NCBI RefSeq assembly: GCF_011926545.1
Contig: NZ_JAATIT010000007.1
Location: forward strand, 1-64,000
Source: Sphingopyxis italica
GTDB lineage: Bacteria; Pseudomonadota; Alphaproteobacteria; Sphingomonadales; Sphingomonadaceae
Direction of reading: 5' to 3'
DNA: 64,000 nt
Under the pieces are notes generated by a model. The model searched no databases. It saw only the letters and a program-made list of their open reading frames with translations, and was not told the DNA's origin. Shown here one piece after another: positions 35,551-44,146 of this stretch. The translations under genes were made by a program, and so were the position numbers. Position 1 is the stretch's first letter. Each line of letters opens with the position of its first letter.

Positions 35551-36433
35551 GTTCGTCGCGACGCTGATAGCAGCCGGAAAGCTGACCGACGAGGTGGTTC
35601 GCGAAGGGATCGACCGGCTGGCGGCGACGGGGCACGATGTCGGCGCGCCGCACTGGCTCGACGTCGGCGATGCGGCCGACATCGTCTTTCACGGCAGTCT
35701 GGTCAGCGCGCGCAAGGAACTGGCGGCCATGGACCATGGCGCGCTCGACATCGTCGTCCAGCCGCTGGGCGACCGGACCAAGAAGCTGATCATCGCCGAC
35801 ATGGATTCGACGATGATCACGGTCGAGTGCATCGACGAGCTGGCCGATTATGCGGGGCTGAAGCCGCAGATCGCGGCCATCACCGAGCGCGCGATGAATG
35901 GCGAGCTCGATTTTCGTGCGGCGCTGGAGGAGCGGGTCGGACTGCTCGGCGGGATGCCCGAGAGCACGCTGGTCGATTGCCGGATGGAGCGCGTGCGGCT
36001 GACGCGCGGCGCGCGCACCTTGGTGCAGACAATGAAGGCGCATGGGGCCTGGTCGGTGCTGGTATCGGGCGGCTTCATGCCCTTTGCCGGACCGGTGGGC
36101 GAAGCGATCGGGTTCGACAAGGTGGTTGCGAACGAGTTGGAGATTGTGGGCGGCAAACTGACGGGCAGGGTGTTGGAGCCGATCGTCGACAGCTCGGCGA
36201 AGCTCGAGACGCTGAAGGCCGAGGCGGCGAAGCACGGCCTGCCGCTCGCCGAAACGCTGGCGGTCGGCGACGGCGCGAACGACATTCCGATGATCACGAG
36301 CGCGGGCCTCGGGATCGGCTATTACCCGCACCCCGCGGCGGGCGAAGCGGCGGCGGCGGTGATCCGGCATCATGATTTGACCGCGCTGCTTTGGGCGCAG
36401 GGCTATTCGCGGCGGCAGTGGGTGATGGGGTAG
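35549..36433 (+). CDS. serB: Phosphoserine phosphatase
   Basis: A 294-residue HAD enzyme that releases serine from phosphoserine. A weak ACT-like N-terminal part (residues 1-75) precedes the HAD core: motif I DMDSTMIT at residues 84-91, motif II SGGFMPF, and motif [15 protein letters not shown]. The start ATG 35549 follows AAGGAG at seven-base spacing. Its first bases overlap the miaA start codon on the other strand. The DUF4375-like gene follows within four bases. Confidence 0.95.
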   Translation: MFVATLIAAGKLTDEVVREGIDRLAATGHDVGAPHWLDVGDAADIVFHGSLVSARKELAAMDHGALDIVVQPLGDRTKKLIIADMDSTMITVECIDELADYAGLKPQIAAITERAMNGELDFRAALEERVGLLGGMPESTLVDCRMERVRLTRGARTLVQTMKAHGAWSVLVSGGFMPFAGPVGEAIGFDKVVANELEIVGGKLTGRVLEPIVDSSAKLETLKAEAAKHGLPLAETLAVGDGANDIPMITSAGLGIGYYPHPAAGEAAAAVIRHHDLTALLWAQGYSRRQWVMG

Positions 36434-36436
36434 GGC

Positions 36437-37108
36437 GTGGTCGAGGGGCGGATCGAAACCTTTATCGTGTCGCCTTCCGAGGCGAACGAACCCGAACATC
36501 AGTCGCTATGCCTGTGGATCGGCTGTTACGTCGACTATGCGCTTGGCGAAAGCCAAGGGGGCTACAAGACGGAAGAACTTCCTCCCTACGCCGGGCATTT
36601 TTACGACCTGTGGACCTACCATGGGGAGTATAAGAACGGCGGGCACGCCCAATATGCGGGGAATATTCCCGACCCGGCGGCGTGGGCACGCGCTTCCCAA
36701 TTGCTCGACCATATGGGGCTTTTCCAGTATCAGCAGCTGCTGGACGATTTTATCGCCTTCGCGACACTGAACGAAGATATGATCGAGGAGCTCACCCGCA
36801 GCGGGCAGGAACTGGAAGCCATCCGCAGCTTCTATCCGTTCGACGATCGGTTTGATGCTCTTGAGAAGGAGTCGGGGGCGCTTCATTCGCATCTCCACGA
36901 TTGGTTGTTGCAGCAGCCGTGGCTGACGGTCGATCCCGCTCTCGAACCGCTTACTTTCAACAGGCTTAAGCAGCGTGTTCCCCCGCATCCGGAGCAGGCC
37001 AAGCGCTATGCAGCCAATATACGCCGGCGGACGGCGGAAATGCACGGAGAGACAATCGCCTCCTTTCTTCGTCTGCGCGAGCGTTTCGGCAGATGGGGCA
37101 GCCGATGA
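36437..37108 (+). CDS. DMP19 / DUF4375-like hypothetical protein
   Basis: A 223-residue protein starting at GTG 36437. The segment [23 protein letters not shown] resembles the NGGHxQYxxN core of the DMP19-like DUF4375 fold, which is found in bacterial proteins related to phage DNA mimics. Other parts are helical and charged. Function unknown. It starts three bases after serB and overlaps the DUF2200 gene by four bases. Confidence 0.6.
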   Translation: MVEGRIETFIVSPSEANEPEHQSLCLWIGCYVDYALGESQGGYKTEELPPYAGHFYDLWTYHGEYKNGGHAQYAGNIPDPAAWARASQLLDHMGLFQYQQLLDDFIAFATLNEDMIEELTRSGQELEAIRSFYPFDDRFDALEKESGALHSHLHDWLLQQPWLTVDPALEPLTFNRLKQRVPPHPEQAKRYAANIRRRTAEMHGETIASFLRLRERFGRWGSR

Positions 37109-37464
37109 CCAAGCACCGCATCTATTCGATCAGCGTCGCGAGCGTGTATCCGCACTATATCGCCAAGGCGGAGAAGAAGGGGCGGACCAAGGCCGAGGTC
37201 GACGAGATTTTTCCCTGGCTGACGGGGTATGATAAGACGGCGCTGGAGGCCGAGCTGGCGAAGGGCACGACTTTTGAGGATTTCTTCGCCGCGGCGCCGA
37301 AGCTCAATCCGGCGCGGTCGCTGATCACCGGGGTGATTTGCGGCATCCGGGTCGAGAATATCGAAGAGCCGTTGATGCGCGAGCTGCGCTATCTCGACAA
37401 GCTGATCGACGAACTCGCCAAGGGGAAGGCGATGGCGAAGATATTGCGGCGTCCGGCGGAATAG
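37105..37464 (+). CDS. DUF2200 family protein
   Basis: A 119-residue protein. It reads [42 protein letters not shown], a DUF2200 signature, then [51 protein letters not shown]. The fold is thought to be related to small metal-dependent or MazG-like helical proteins, function unknown. The start overlaps the upstream stop (ATGA). Third gene of the serB transcript. Confidence 0.85.
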   Translation: MTKHRIYSISVASVYPHYIAKAEKKGRTKAEVDEIFPWLTGYDKTALEAELAKGTTFEDFFAAAPKLNPARSLITGVICGIRVENIEEPLMRELRYLDKLIDELAKGKAMAKILRRPAE

Positions 37465-37529
37465 CCTTCAATGTTTACGATGTTACCATGGCGATGTCGT
37501 AATATTAACGACGTCAACATCGGGTTGGT

Positions 37530-38411
37530 TTACGCGGCGTCCGGCGCGGCGGTCTCTTCCAGCAGCCACTCCCGAAACCGCCGCATCGCTTCGCTCTCGG
37601 GGCGCGACATCAGGCGGGTGAGCCAGTAGCGGCCGGCGTCGATTTCGACGGCAAAGGGCTGGACGAGCCGTTCGGCGGCGAGGTCGTGGGCGAACATCGA
37701 CGGTGGGGCGAGCGCGACGCCCTGGCCCGAAGCGGCGGCGGCCGCCATCAGCGCCGAGCTGTCGAAAACCGGGCCGCGCAGGACGGGGACGGGCACGCCC
37801 GCGACGGCGAACCAGAGCGCCCATTCGTCGGCGCGGTACGAACGGAGCAGACGCTCGGGGATCAGGTCGGCGGGGGTCTTGAGGCGCGCGGCGATCGCGG
37901 GGGTGCAGAGCGGCGCCAGCGGCGCGGCGAGGAGGCGCTCGGCTTGGGTGCCGTGCCAGGCGCCGTCGCCGAAGCGGATCGCATAGTCGAGCGCCTCGCC
38001 CGCGAGATCGACGCGGTTGTTGTTCGTCGCGATGCGGAGGTCGATCGCGGGGTGCAGGCGCGCAAACGCGTCGAGGCGCGGGAGGAGCCAGCCGGTCGCG
38101 AAGGTGCCGACGACGCCGAGCTTGAGCGTCTCGCGGAAGCGGCCGTCGGCATATTGGTCGAGTGTCGCGGCGACGCGGTCGAACGCCTCGGCGATGACGG
38201 GGACGAGCGCATGGCCTTCATCGGTGAGCGCGAGCCCGCGCGGCAGGCGGTGGAAGAGCCGCGTGCCGAGACGGCGTTCGAGCTCGGCGACCTGATGGCT
38301 GACCGCGCCCTGGCTGACATGGAGTTCGAGCCCCGCGCGCGTGAAATTGAGGTGGCGCGCCGCGGCCTCGAAGGCGCGGAGAGCGTTCAAGGGGAGTTGG
38401 GCGCGGTCCAT
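37530..38411 (-). CDS. LysR-family regulator (AmpR/GcvA-like)
   Basis: A 293-residue LysR regulator. The N-terminal HTH is LPLNALRAFEAAARHLNFTRAGLELHVSQGAVSHQVAELERRLGTRLFHRLPRGLALTDEGHAL, close to AmpR and GcvA. The effector domain follows with typical LKLGVVGTFATGWLLPRL. The start at ATG 38411 (MDRAQLPLN) is the normal LysR N-terminus. It is divergent from the metallo-beta-lactamase-like gene with a 95-base gap, the same layout as ampR-ampC, so it likely controls it. Confidence 0.92.
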   Translation of the reverse strand: MDRAQLPLNALRAFEAAARHLNFTRAGLELHVSQGAVSHQVAELERRLGTRLFHRLPRGLALTDEGHALVPVIAEAFDRVAATLDQYADGRFRETLKLGVVGTFATGWLLPRLDAFARLHPAIDLRIATNNNRVDLAGEALDYAIRFGDGAWHGTQAERLLAAPLAPLCTPAIAARLKTPADLIPERLLRSYRADEWALWFAVAGVPVPVLRGPVFDSSALMAAAAASGQGVALAPPSMFAHDLAAERLVQPFAVEIDAGRYWLTRLMSRPESEAMRRFREWLLEETAAPDAA

Positions 38412-38506
38412 GGCCAAGTCATCAATTATTCTCATGGCTTTGTCGAGAAATGATGCTTTGTCGCGGGGCGCGTCGCTTGGCATTTCGGGGGCGAAGGGAG
38501 ACGAAG

Positions 38507-39385
38507 ATGTTCGATGCAATCAGCCTGTTCGCATGGCTCGCGGGCGTGATCGGGGCGCCGGTGCCGGCGGTCGATCCGCTGACGCGGCCGATCGAGACGT
38601 CCTATGCCGCCGAATGGCTGGCGCCCGCGGAGCCGGAGAAAATCTTCGGCGGCACCTATCTGGTCGGGTTCGGCGGGATGAGCGTCGCGCTGATCGACAC
38701 GGGCGACGGACTGGTGCTGGTCGATGGCGCGCTGCCGCAGGCGGCACCCGCGATCCTCGCCAATGTCCGCAAGCTGGGGTTCGACCCCAAAGACATTAAA
38801 TTTATTCTGAGCACCGAACCGCATTTCGACCATGCGGGCGGGCTGGCGGCGCTGGCGCGCGACACCGGCGCGACAGTGGTGGCGAGCGAGCGCGGCGCCG
38901 AGGGGCTGCGCTCGGGGCGGCACGCGAAGGACGATCCGCAGCTCGCATACGGCGGGAGCTGGCCGGCGGTGGCCGAGGTGCGCGTCGTCGCGGATGGCGA
39001 GGTGCTGAAGCTTGGCCGGGCGGCGATCACCGCGGTCGCGACGCCGGGGCACACGATGGGCAGCATGAGCTGGCACTGGCCGGCGTGCGCCGAAGAAAAT
39101 GGGGGCGGGGCGTGCAAGACGGTCGTGTTCGCATCGAGCCTCAACCCGGTGTCGGCGGAGGGTTATCGCTTTACCTCAAAGGCCGGCGCGCCGTTCGTCG
39201 CCGGCTTCGAGGAAAGCTATCGCAAGATGGATGCGATGCCGTGCGACGTGCTGATTTCGGCGCATCCGGACAATGCGGGGCCGGGGCGGTATAGCGACGC
39301 GCCGGGCGCATGCCGCGCCTATGCCGACCGCTCGCGCGAACGGCTGGCGAAGCGGCTGGCCGAGGAGCGGGCGGGGGCGAAATAG
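38507..39385 (+). CDS. Subclass B3-like metallo-beta-lactamase with E in place of the first His
   Basis: A 292-residue MBL-fold protein. The segment ILSTEPHFDHAGGLAAL has E104, P105, H106, D108, H109 where typical B3 enzymes have HxHxDH; E104 replaces the histidine of the standard position 116. Other ligands are kept: H182 (TPGHTMGSMSWHW) and H253 (LISAHPDNAG). Cysteines C194, C203, C246 and one near the C-terminus could form disulfides. Length and sequence are those of B3 enzymes; variants with Q or E at this position have been reported, some from sphingomonads. A short hydrophobic N-terminus (residues 5-20) may be a signal peptide. SD GAAGGGAG precedes ATG 38507. Confidence 0.88.
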   Translation: MFDAISLFAWLAGVIGAPVPAVDPLTRPIETSYAAEWLAPAEPEKIFGGTYLVGFGGMSVALIDTGDGLVLVDGALPQAAPAILANVRKLGFDPKDIKFILSTEPHFDHAGGLAALARDTGATVVASERGAEGLRSGRHAKDDPQLAYGGSWPAVAEVRVVADGEVLKLGRAAITAVATPGHTMGSMSWHWPACAEENGGGACKTVVFASSLNPVSAEGYRFTSKAGAPFVAGFEESYRKMDAMPCDVLISAHPDNAGPGRYSDAPGACRAYADRSRERLAKRLAEERAGAK

Positions 39386-39410
39386 CGGTCGACTGCTCAT
39401 TTCTCTCATT

Positions 39411-39488
39411 CGTCATCCCGGCGAAGGCCGGGATCTCACCCTATCGTTTTGACGCACCGGCGAGATCCCGGCCTTCGCCGGGATAACG
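39411..39488. repeat. Palindromic intergenic repeat (family H)
   Basis: Arms CGTCATCCCGGCGAAGGCCG and CGGCCTTCGCCGGGATAACG with GGATCTC/GAGATCC inside. It lies between the convergent beta-lactamase-like gene and the Sel1/SPOR gene. Confidence 0.85.
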
Positions 39489-39539
39489 GAGAAGAAGAGG
39501 CGGCGTTTCGATCCGCGATGATCGGATTGGCGCCCGCTG

Positions 39540-40751
39540 CTATTTATCGACGACCAGACAGGCCTGACCGTCCTTGCGCAGCGCCGCGCAGAAACTATCC
39601 GCTTCGGCCTTGTTCGCGAAGCCGCCGGCCTGGAGGCGGGTGAGCTTGCCGTTTTTGACCAGATAGGGCTGGCGCGCGGCGACGGCGGGGTTCTTCTTTT
39701 CGAGCGTGGCCCAGAGTTTGCGCGCGTTGCCATCGACGCCGAAGGCGCCGAGCTGCGCGCGCCACGCGCTGGCGGCGGCGGCGTTGTGGACGCGGACGGG
39801 GGCGGGCGTCGGGGCGGTCTTGGCCGGTTCGGCCTTTGCGGGCGCGGGTTTCGCCGGGGGCAGCGCACCGCTTTCGGGCGGGGGCGCGTAGGTGGTGCCC
39901 GGCTGGGCGGTCGCGGCGACGGCGTCGGCGGTCGCTTCGGCGGCAGCCGCCGCAGCGGCGCTGGCGGCGGGCGAGGGCGGCACGGCGACGCTGCGGATCG
40001 GTTCGGGAACCTTCGACGTGGGTGCGGGCGCGGGCTGCGGCTTGATTACCGGCGGCGGGGTGTAGCTCGTGCCGGGGGTCGAGGCGGGCAGGCTCGCGGT
40101 CTTGATCGTCGGGGCGGGCGTGGGCTTTGGCGCGGGCGGCGCGGCGGCGCTGACCGCGGCGAGGCGCGCCCGCTGTTCGCTGCGCTCGATGTCGGGGATC
40201 ATCGCGAGGCCGCGCTGGCGCTGGTCGAGCGGGATCAGATTGTCGAGCTGGACGAGACGCGCCGACGCGATGGCGAGTCCCGCGTCGCTCGCGCGCTTGG
40301 TGAGCGCATAGGCGCGCGGCCAGTCCTCGGCCGCGAGGTCGCCGTTGAAGTGCGCGGTGCCGAGGACATATTGCGCGCGCGGTTCGCCGCGCGCCGCCGA
40401 GCGGGTGATGAAGGGCATCGCCTCCTGGCGGCGGTTAGCGGTGAAGAGCACGAGGCCGAGATTATCCTCCGCCTGCAAATGCCCCTGCTTCGCGGCGCGG
40501 CGATACCAGGCTTCGGCCTGATTGAGATCGGTCGGGACGCCGCGGCCGAGCTTGTACGCCTGGCCGAGATTGAACTGCGCATCGGCATCGCCGCCGATCG
40601 CGAGCGGGCGCCATTCGGCGACCGCCGCCTGATAATTGCCCGCCTGCCACGCATCGACGCCGTCCTTGACGTCGGCGAGGGCGGGCGCCGCCAGCATCGA
40701 AGCCAAAGCGAGCGGAAAGGCCAGCAAAGCGGCGGTGCGGAAAGAAGGCAT
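39540..40751 (-). CDS. Sel1-repeat and SPOR-domain protein
   Basis: A 403-residue exported protein. It has a signal peptide (MPSFRTAALLAFPLALASMLAAPALA). Sel1-like repeats at about residues 50-165 include AQFNLGQAYKLGRGVPTDLNQAEAWYRRAAKQGHLQAEDNLG. A Pro/Ala-rich linker runs to about 325. A C-terminal SPOR domain follows (WRAQLGAFGVDGNARKLWATLEKKNPAV to the end). SPOR domains bind denuded septal peptidoglycan. The start at ATG 40751 is set by the signal peptide. It is divergent from the ParA gene, with which it shares domain logic (SPOR in both flanks). Confidence 0.88.
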   Translation of the reverse strand: MPSFRTAALLAFPLALASMLAAPALADVKDGVDAWQAGNYQAAVAEWRPLAIGGDADAQFNLGQAYKLGRGVPTDLNQAEAWYRRAAKQGHLQAEDNLGLVLFTANRRQEAMPFITRSAARGEPRAQYVLGTAHFNGDLAAEDWPRAYALTKRASDAGLAIASARLVQLDNLIPLDQRQRGLAMIPDIERSEQRARLAAVSAAAPPAPKPTPAPTIKTASLPASTPGTSYTPPPVIKPQPAPAPTSKVPEPIRSVAVPPSPAASAAAAAAAEATADAVAATAQPGTTYAPPPESGALPPAKPAPAKAEPAKTAPTPAPVRVHNAAAASAWRAQLGAFGVDGNARKLWATLEKKNPAVAARQPYLVKNGKLTRLQAGGFANKAEADSFCAALRKDGQACLVVDK

Positions 40752-41008
40752 CTTATTCTCCAATGACTTGCGCGGCATGACAGCGGCTGCAGTCCCCGGA
40801 TGCTTCATAGCGCCAATTGGCTAACACGGCGTTAGCGACAAATGCGGCCTGACCGAACTTGATCCGTTCCGGGACAGGTTGGGGTTGAGGGTTTGTTTAC
40901 CATATTCGCGAGTAAGTCGTTCAACCTCTTTTTATCATCGTTAACCCAATTTTAGCGCCCCGCATGGCATTCCTTCGCCGATTTTTGGATTTCCGAGGGG
41001 GTAACGCA

Positions 41009-41731
41009 GTGCGCGTATTGGCATTGGCTTCACAGAAAGGCGGGTCGGGCAAGACGACGCTGTCGGGGCACCTGGCGGTGCAGGCGCAGCTTGCCGGCGC
41101 CGGCCCCGTCGTCCTGATCGACATCGATCCGCAGGGCTCGCTCGCCGACTGGTGGAACGAGCGCGAGACCGACCTTCCCGCCTTTGCCCAGACCACCGTC
41201 GCGCGGCTCGCCTCCGACCTGGAAATCCTGCGCCAGCAGGGCTTCAAACTCGCCGTCATCGACACGCCGCCGGCGATCACCATGGCGATCCAGAGCGTGA
41301 TTTCGGTCGCTGAGCTGATCGTCGTCCCGACGCGCCCCAGCCCGCACGATCTGCGCGCCGTCGGCGCCACCGTCGACCTGTGCGAACGCGCGGGCAAGCC
41401 GCTGGTGTTCGTCGTCAACGGCGCGACGCCGAAAGCGAAGATTACCAGCGAGGCCGCCGTCGCGCTGTCGCAGCACGGCACCGTCGCCCCGATCACGCTG
41501 CACCACCGCACCGACTATGCCGCGTCGATGATCGACGGGCGCACGGTGATGGAGGTCGATCCGAACGGCCGCTCGGCCGACGAGATCCGGCAGCTCTGGA
41601 CCTATATGAACGATCGCCTCGAAAAGAATTTCCGCCGCACGATCTTTGCCGCGCCGGTCCCGACGCAGGGCAATTACGGCGCGGTCCGCCCGATGGGCGG
41701 TGGCTTTGGCCGCCGCATCGCCGGTCAGTGA
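41009..41731 (+). CDS. ParA/MinD-family ATPase
   Basis: A 240-residue deviant-Walker ATPase starting at GTG 41009, seven bases after GAGGGGG; ATG 40964 in frame is a longer alternative. Walker A is SQKGGSGKTTLSGHLA, Walker A' is DIDPQGSLADWWNERE, Walker B is VIDTPPAIT. It lacks the DNA-binding N-terminal HTH of plasmid-type ParA. The next gene ends in a ribbon-helix-helix and is followed by a SPOR protein. It probably positions a cell-envelope component or DNA at a pole or midcell; the cargo is unknown. The region 40752-41008 is AT-rich with no clear feature. Confidence 0.9.
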   Translation: MRVLALASQKGGSGKTTLSGHLAVQAQLAGAGPVVLIDIDPQGSLADWWNERETDLPAFAQTTVARLASDLEILRQQGFKLAVIDTPPAITMAIQSVISVAELIVVPTRPSPHDLRAVGATVDLCERAGKPLVFVVNGATPKAKITSEAAVALSQHGTVAPITLHHRTDYAASMIDGRTVMEVDPNGRSADEIRQLWTYMNDRLEKNFRRTIFAAPVPTQGNYGAVRPMGGGFGRRIAGQ

Positions 41732-41745
41732 CGGGAGCGGGAACC

Positions 41746-42426
41746 ATGGGCGAACCGAAACCCCTCGCATCGCTGAGCGCCGGCCTGTTGGCCCGCAAGG
41801 GCGGAGCGCGTCCCGCGATGCGCCGCCAACCGCTCGGCAGCGGCCCCGCGCCGCTCAACACCGGCGGCTATGACGATCTTGGCTGGAACGACATGGGTTA
41901 TGATGTCGATCCCGACCAGTCGAGCGAACCCGCGCGGATGCTCGACCTCAAGCCTTTGCTCACCGGATCGGTGCTGGCGCATAATGTCGAGGCCGAACAG
42001 GCGGTCGACGATAGCGTGCATCACGAGCCGGAGCCTGAATTTTCAACCGAATATAGCGGGCTGAGCGACGATTATGGCGCCGACCAGTTCGAAGCCGAAG
42101 CGGTGGAAGTTCCCGAGGTCGTCCGCCAGCAGGAATCGCTGATCGAACGCGTCGCCGCGGTGGCGCGCAAGGTCGAGGCGCGTCCGGCACCCGCACCGAA
42201 GAAGGAAAAGGCGCCGCGCGCGCTGCGGGCGCGCGAAAAGGCGGCCTTCACGTTGCGCCTCGACGCCGAGCGTCATTTGCGCTTGCGCCTCGCGAGCGCG
42301 GTGACGAACCGGTCGTCGCAGGTGATCCTGACCGACCTGCTCGACGAATATCTGGCGTCGCTGCCCGAAATCGACGCGATGGCGAGCCGCCTGCCGGCCG
42401 CACGTCCGGCGCGCGTCCGGCGCTGA
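41746..42426 (+). CDS. ParA-partner-like protein with C-terminal ribbon-helix-helix
   Basis: A 226-residue protein. The first about 130 residues are unstructured-looking and acidic. A basic/proline linker (RPAPAPKKEKAPRALRAREK, about 145-165) is followed by a ribbon-helix-helix-like unit: AFTLRLDAERHLRLRLASAVTNRSSQVILTDLLDEYLASLP. RHH proteins serve as the DNA- or ParA-binding partner in type Ib partition pairs (ParG-like), although they usually have fewer than 120 residues. The start at ATG 41746 lies 14 bases after the parA stop. I infer that it is the partner of the ATPase. Confidence 0.75.
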   Translation: MGEPKPLASLSAGLLARKGGARPAMRRQPLGSGPAPLNTGGYDDLGWNDMGYDVDPDQSSEPARMLDLKPLLTGSVLAHNVEAEQAVDDSVHHEPEPEFSTEYSGLSDDYGADQFEAEAVEVPEVVRQQESLIERVAAVARKVEARPAPAPKKEKAPRALRAREKAAFTLRLDAERHLRLRLASAVTNRSSQVILTDLLDEYLASLPEIDAMASRLPAARPARVRR

Positions 42427-42445
42427 AAATATTGGGGGGACTGAC

Positions 42446-43849
42446 ATGAACCGCAAATTGCTGAAGAATCTGGCCCTTTCGGGCTTCATCCTCGGCGTGG
42501 CGACCGGATGCAGCGGCATGGGCAAGATGGCCGACGCGCCGTCGCGCGCAGCCGGCGTGCCCGCGCTCGCCGCCAAATCGGCCGACAAGGCGCGTGCCGC
42601 GCTCGAAGCGGGCAAGGCGAGCAAGGCCGTCGGCCTCGCCGAAGCCGCGGTCGCGGGCAGCCCGCGCGACGCGGGCTTTCGCGCGCTGCTGGGTCAGGCT
42701 TACCTGGGTGACGGCCGCTTCGCATCGGCGAGCGCGGCGCTGACCGAAGCGATGGAATTGGGTGCGGCGGACAGCAACACGATCCTGTCGCTGACGTTGT
42801 CGGAAATTGCGCAGGGCAGGAATGCCGAGGCGGTCGCGCTGCTGACGCGGCATCGCGACACGGTTCCGGCGTCGGACCTGGGGCTGGCGCTCGCGCTGGC
42901 GGGCGATGCCGAAGGGTCGCTCTATGTGTTGAGCCAAGCCGCGCGCGCCGAGGGTGCCGAAGCGCGGACGCGGCAGAATTTCGCGCTCGCGCTCGCGCTG
43001 TCGGGCCGCTGGGCGCAGGCGCGCATCGTCGCGTCGCAGGATCTGTCGCTCGACAAGCTCGAAGGCCGGATGGCCGAATGGTCGAAACTCGCCGAACAGC
43101 CGAATGCGCAGGTTCGCGTCGCGAGCCTGATCGGCACCGAGGCGCAGCAGGACGCCGGGATGCCGGTACGCCTCGCACTCAGCAATTTCGCCGATACGCA
43201 AATGGCCGCCGCCGAGCCGGTAAGCGAGCCCGCGACCCAGCTCGCGAGCGTCGATCCGGCGCCGGTCGCCGATTATGCGCCGCCGCCACCGGTGCTCGCT
43301 GACGCGAGCAGCGCGATCCGCAGCGTCGAATTGCCGATGCCGGTGCGCGGTGAAGGCGGCGTCGTGCCGGTCACCGAATTGCCGCAGCCGCAGCCGGCGG
43401 GCGAGATAATCCTAGCCGAAACCACACCCTATCGCGCCGCGCCGCGCGCCCAGGGCGAGGGGCGTATCCGCCCCGCGCAGCAGCAGGCGCTTGAACTCGC
43501 GACGGTGCTGATCCCCAAGGCGATGGGTTTCGATGCGAAAAATCCCGACGGCTGGGCGGTGCAATTGGGCGCCTATGACAGCCTGGCGATCGCGAAGGAA
43601 AAATGGGGCACGCTGAAAAAACGCAATGCCATGCTCGGGAATTTCCCGGCGTCGAGCCACGCCGCGACGGTGAAGGGGCGCAACTATTATCGCCTGACGG
43701 TCAACGGCCTAGCGTCGCGTAGCGACGCGACGAGCCTGTGCAATCAGCTGAAGGCGCAGGGCCAGACCTGCTTCATCCGCGCGATGGGCGGCGGCGAGAC
43801 GATCCAGTGGGCGGCGAAGGCGGGTTCGATGCGGCTCGCGTCGCGATAA
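42446..43849 (+). CDS. TPR and SPOR-domain lipoprotein
   Basis: A 467-residue lipoprotein. The N-terminus NLALSGFILGVATGCSGMGK is a lipobox-like signal with C22 as the modified cysteine. TPR-like helical repeats occupy about residues 50-250 (AALEAGKASKAVGLAEAAVAGSPRDAGFRALLGQAYLGDGRFASASAALTEAM). A proline-rich linker follows. The C-terminal SPOR domain begins at about residue 368 (WAVQLGAYDSLAIAKEKWGTLKKRNAML). It is the third gene of the ParA-RHH operon (gaps of 14 and 19 bases) and probably the envelope cargo. It ends at a good hairpin at 43875-43910. Confidence 0.88.
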   Translation: MNRKLLKNLALSGFILGVATGCSGMGKMADAPSRAAGVPALAAKSADKARAALEAGKASKAVGLAEAAVAGSPRDAGFRALLGQAYLGDGRFASASAALTEAMELGAADSNTILSLTLSEIAQGRNAEAVALLTRHRDTVPASDLGLALALAGDAEGSLYVLSQAARAEGAEARTRQNFALALALSGRWAQARIVASQDLSLDKLEGRMAEWSKLAEQPNAQVRVASLIGTEAQQDAGMPVRLALSNFADTQMAAAEPVSEPATQLASVDPAPVADYAPPPPVLADASSAIRSVELPMPVRGEGGVVPVTELPQPQPAGEIILAETTPYRAAPRAQGEGRIRPAQQQALELATVLIPKAMGFDAKNPDGWAVQLGAYDSLAIAKEKWGTLKKRNAMLGNFPASSHAATVKGRNYYRLTVNGLASRSDATSLCNQLKAQGQTCFIRAMGGGETIQWAAKAGSMRLASR

Positions 43850-43874
43850 AGCGGATTTTCGAGAATAAGGGGGG

Positions 43875-43910
43875 AGGGCGTGGCCGCGAGGCCGCGCCTC
43901 TCTGTTTTTT
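43875..43910 (+). terminator. Rho-independent terminator after the ParA-RHH-SPOR operon
   Basis: Stem AGGGCGTGGCC/GGCCGCGCCT with GCGA loop, followed by CTCTG and six T residues. Confidence 0.75.
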
Positions 43911-43953
43911 GGGGGTGACGGGGCGGTCGGTAGCGGCCGCAATGCCCACCTAG

Positions 43954-44037
43954 CCCGTTCGCATCGAGCGAAGTCGAGATGCCCCTCGGGCAGGCGTTCT
44001 CTCGATGGGTGTCTCGACTTCGCTCGACACGAACGGG
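43954..44037. repeat. Palindromic intergenic repeat (family B)
   Basis: Arms CCCGTTCGCATCGAGCGAAG and CTTCGCTCGACACGAACGGG, each with TCGAGA/TCTCGA and a CCC/GGGT core. Further copies at 46967-47046 and 59359-59440. A separate stem AGCCCCTCCCC/GGGGAGGGGCT follows at 44083-44108 and may be a second terminator. The 43911-44146 gap holds nothing else. Confidence 0.85.
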
Positions 44038-44082
44038 GAAAGAGGGGCGGCTAACGACCGGAAGCTGCCGTAGGGAGATGAA

Positions 44083-44108
44083 AGCCCCTCCCCTGTAGGG
44101 GAGGGGCT
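44083..44108. terminator. Hairpin between convergent operons
   Basis: A perfect stem AGCCCCTCCCC/GGGGAGGGGCT with loop TGTA lies between the ParA-operon end and the dihydroorotase-like gene end. No T run. Confidence 0.45.
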
Positions 44109-44146
44109 CAATGGACCGCAACGTCCGCTCACCGCCCCAAGCCAAC

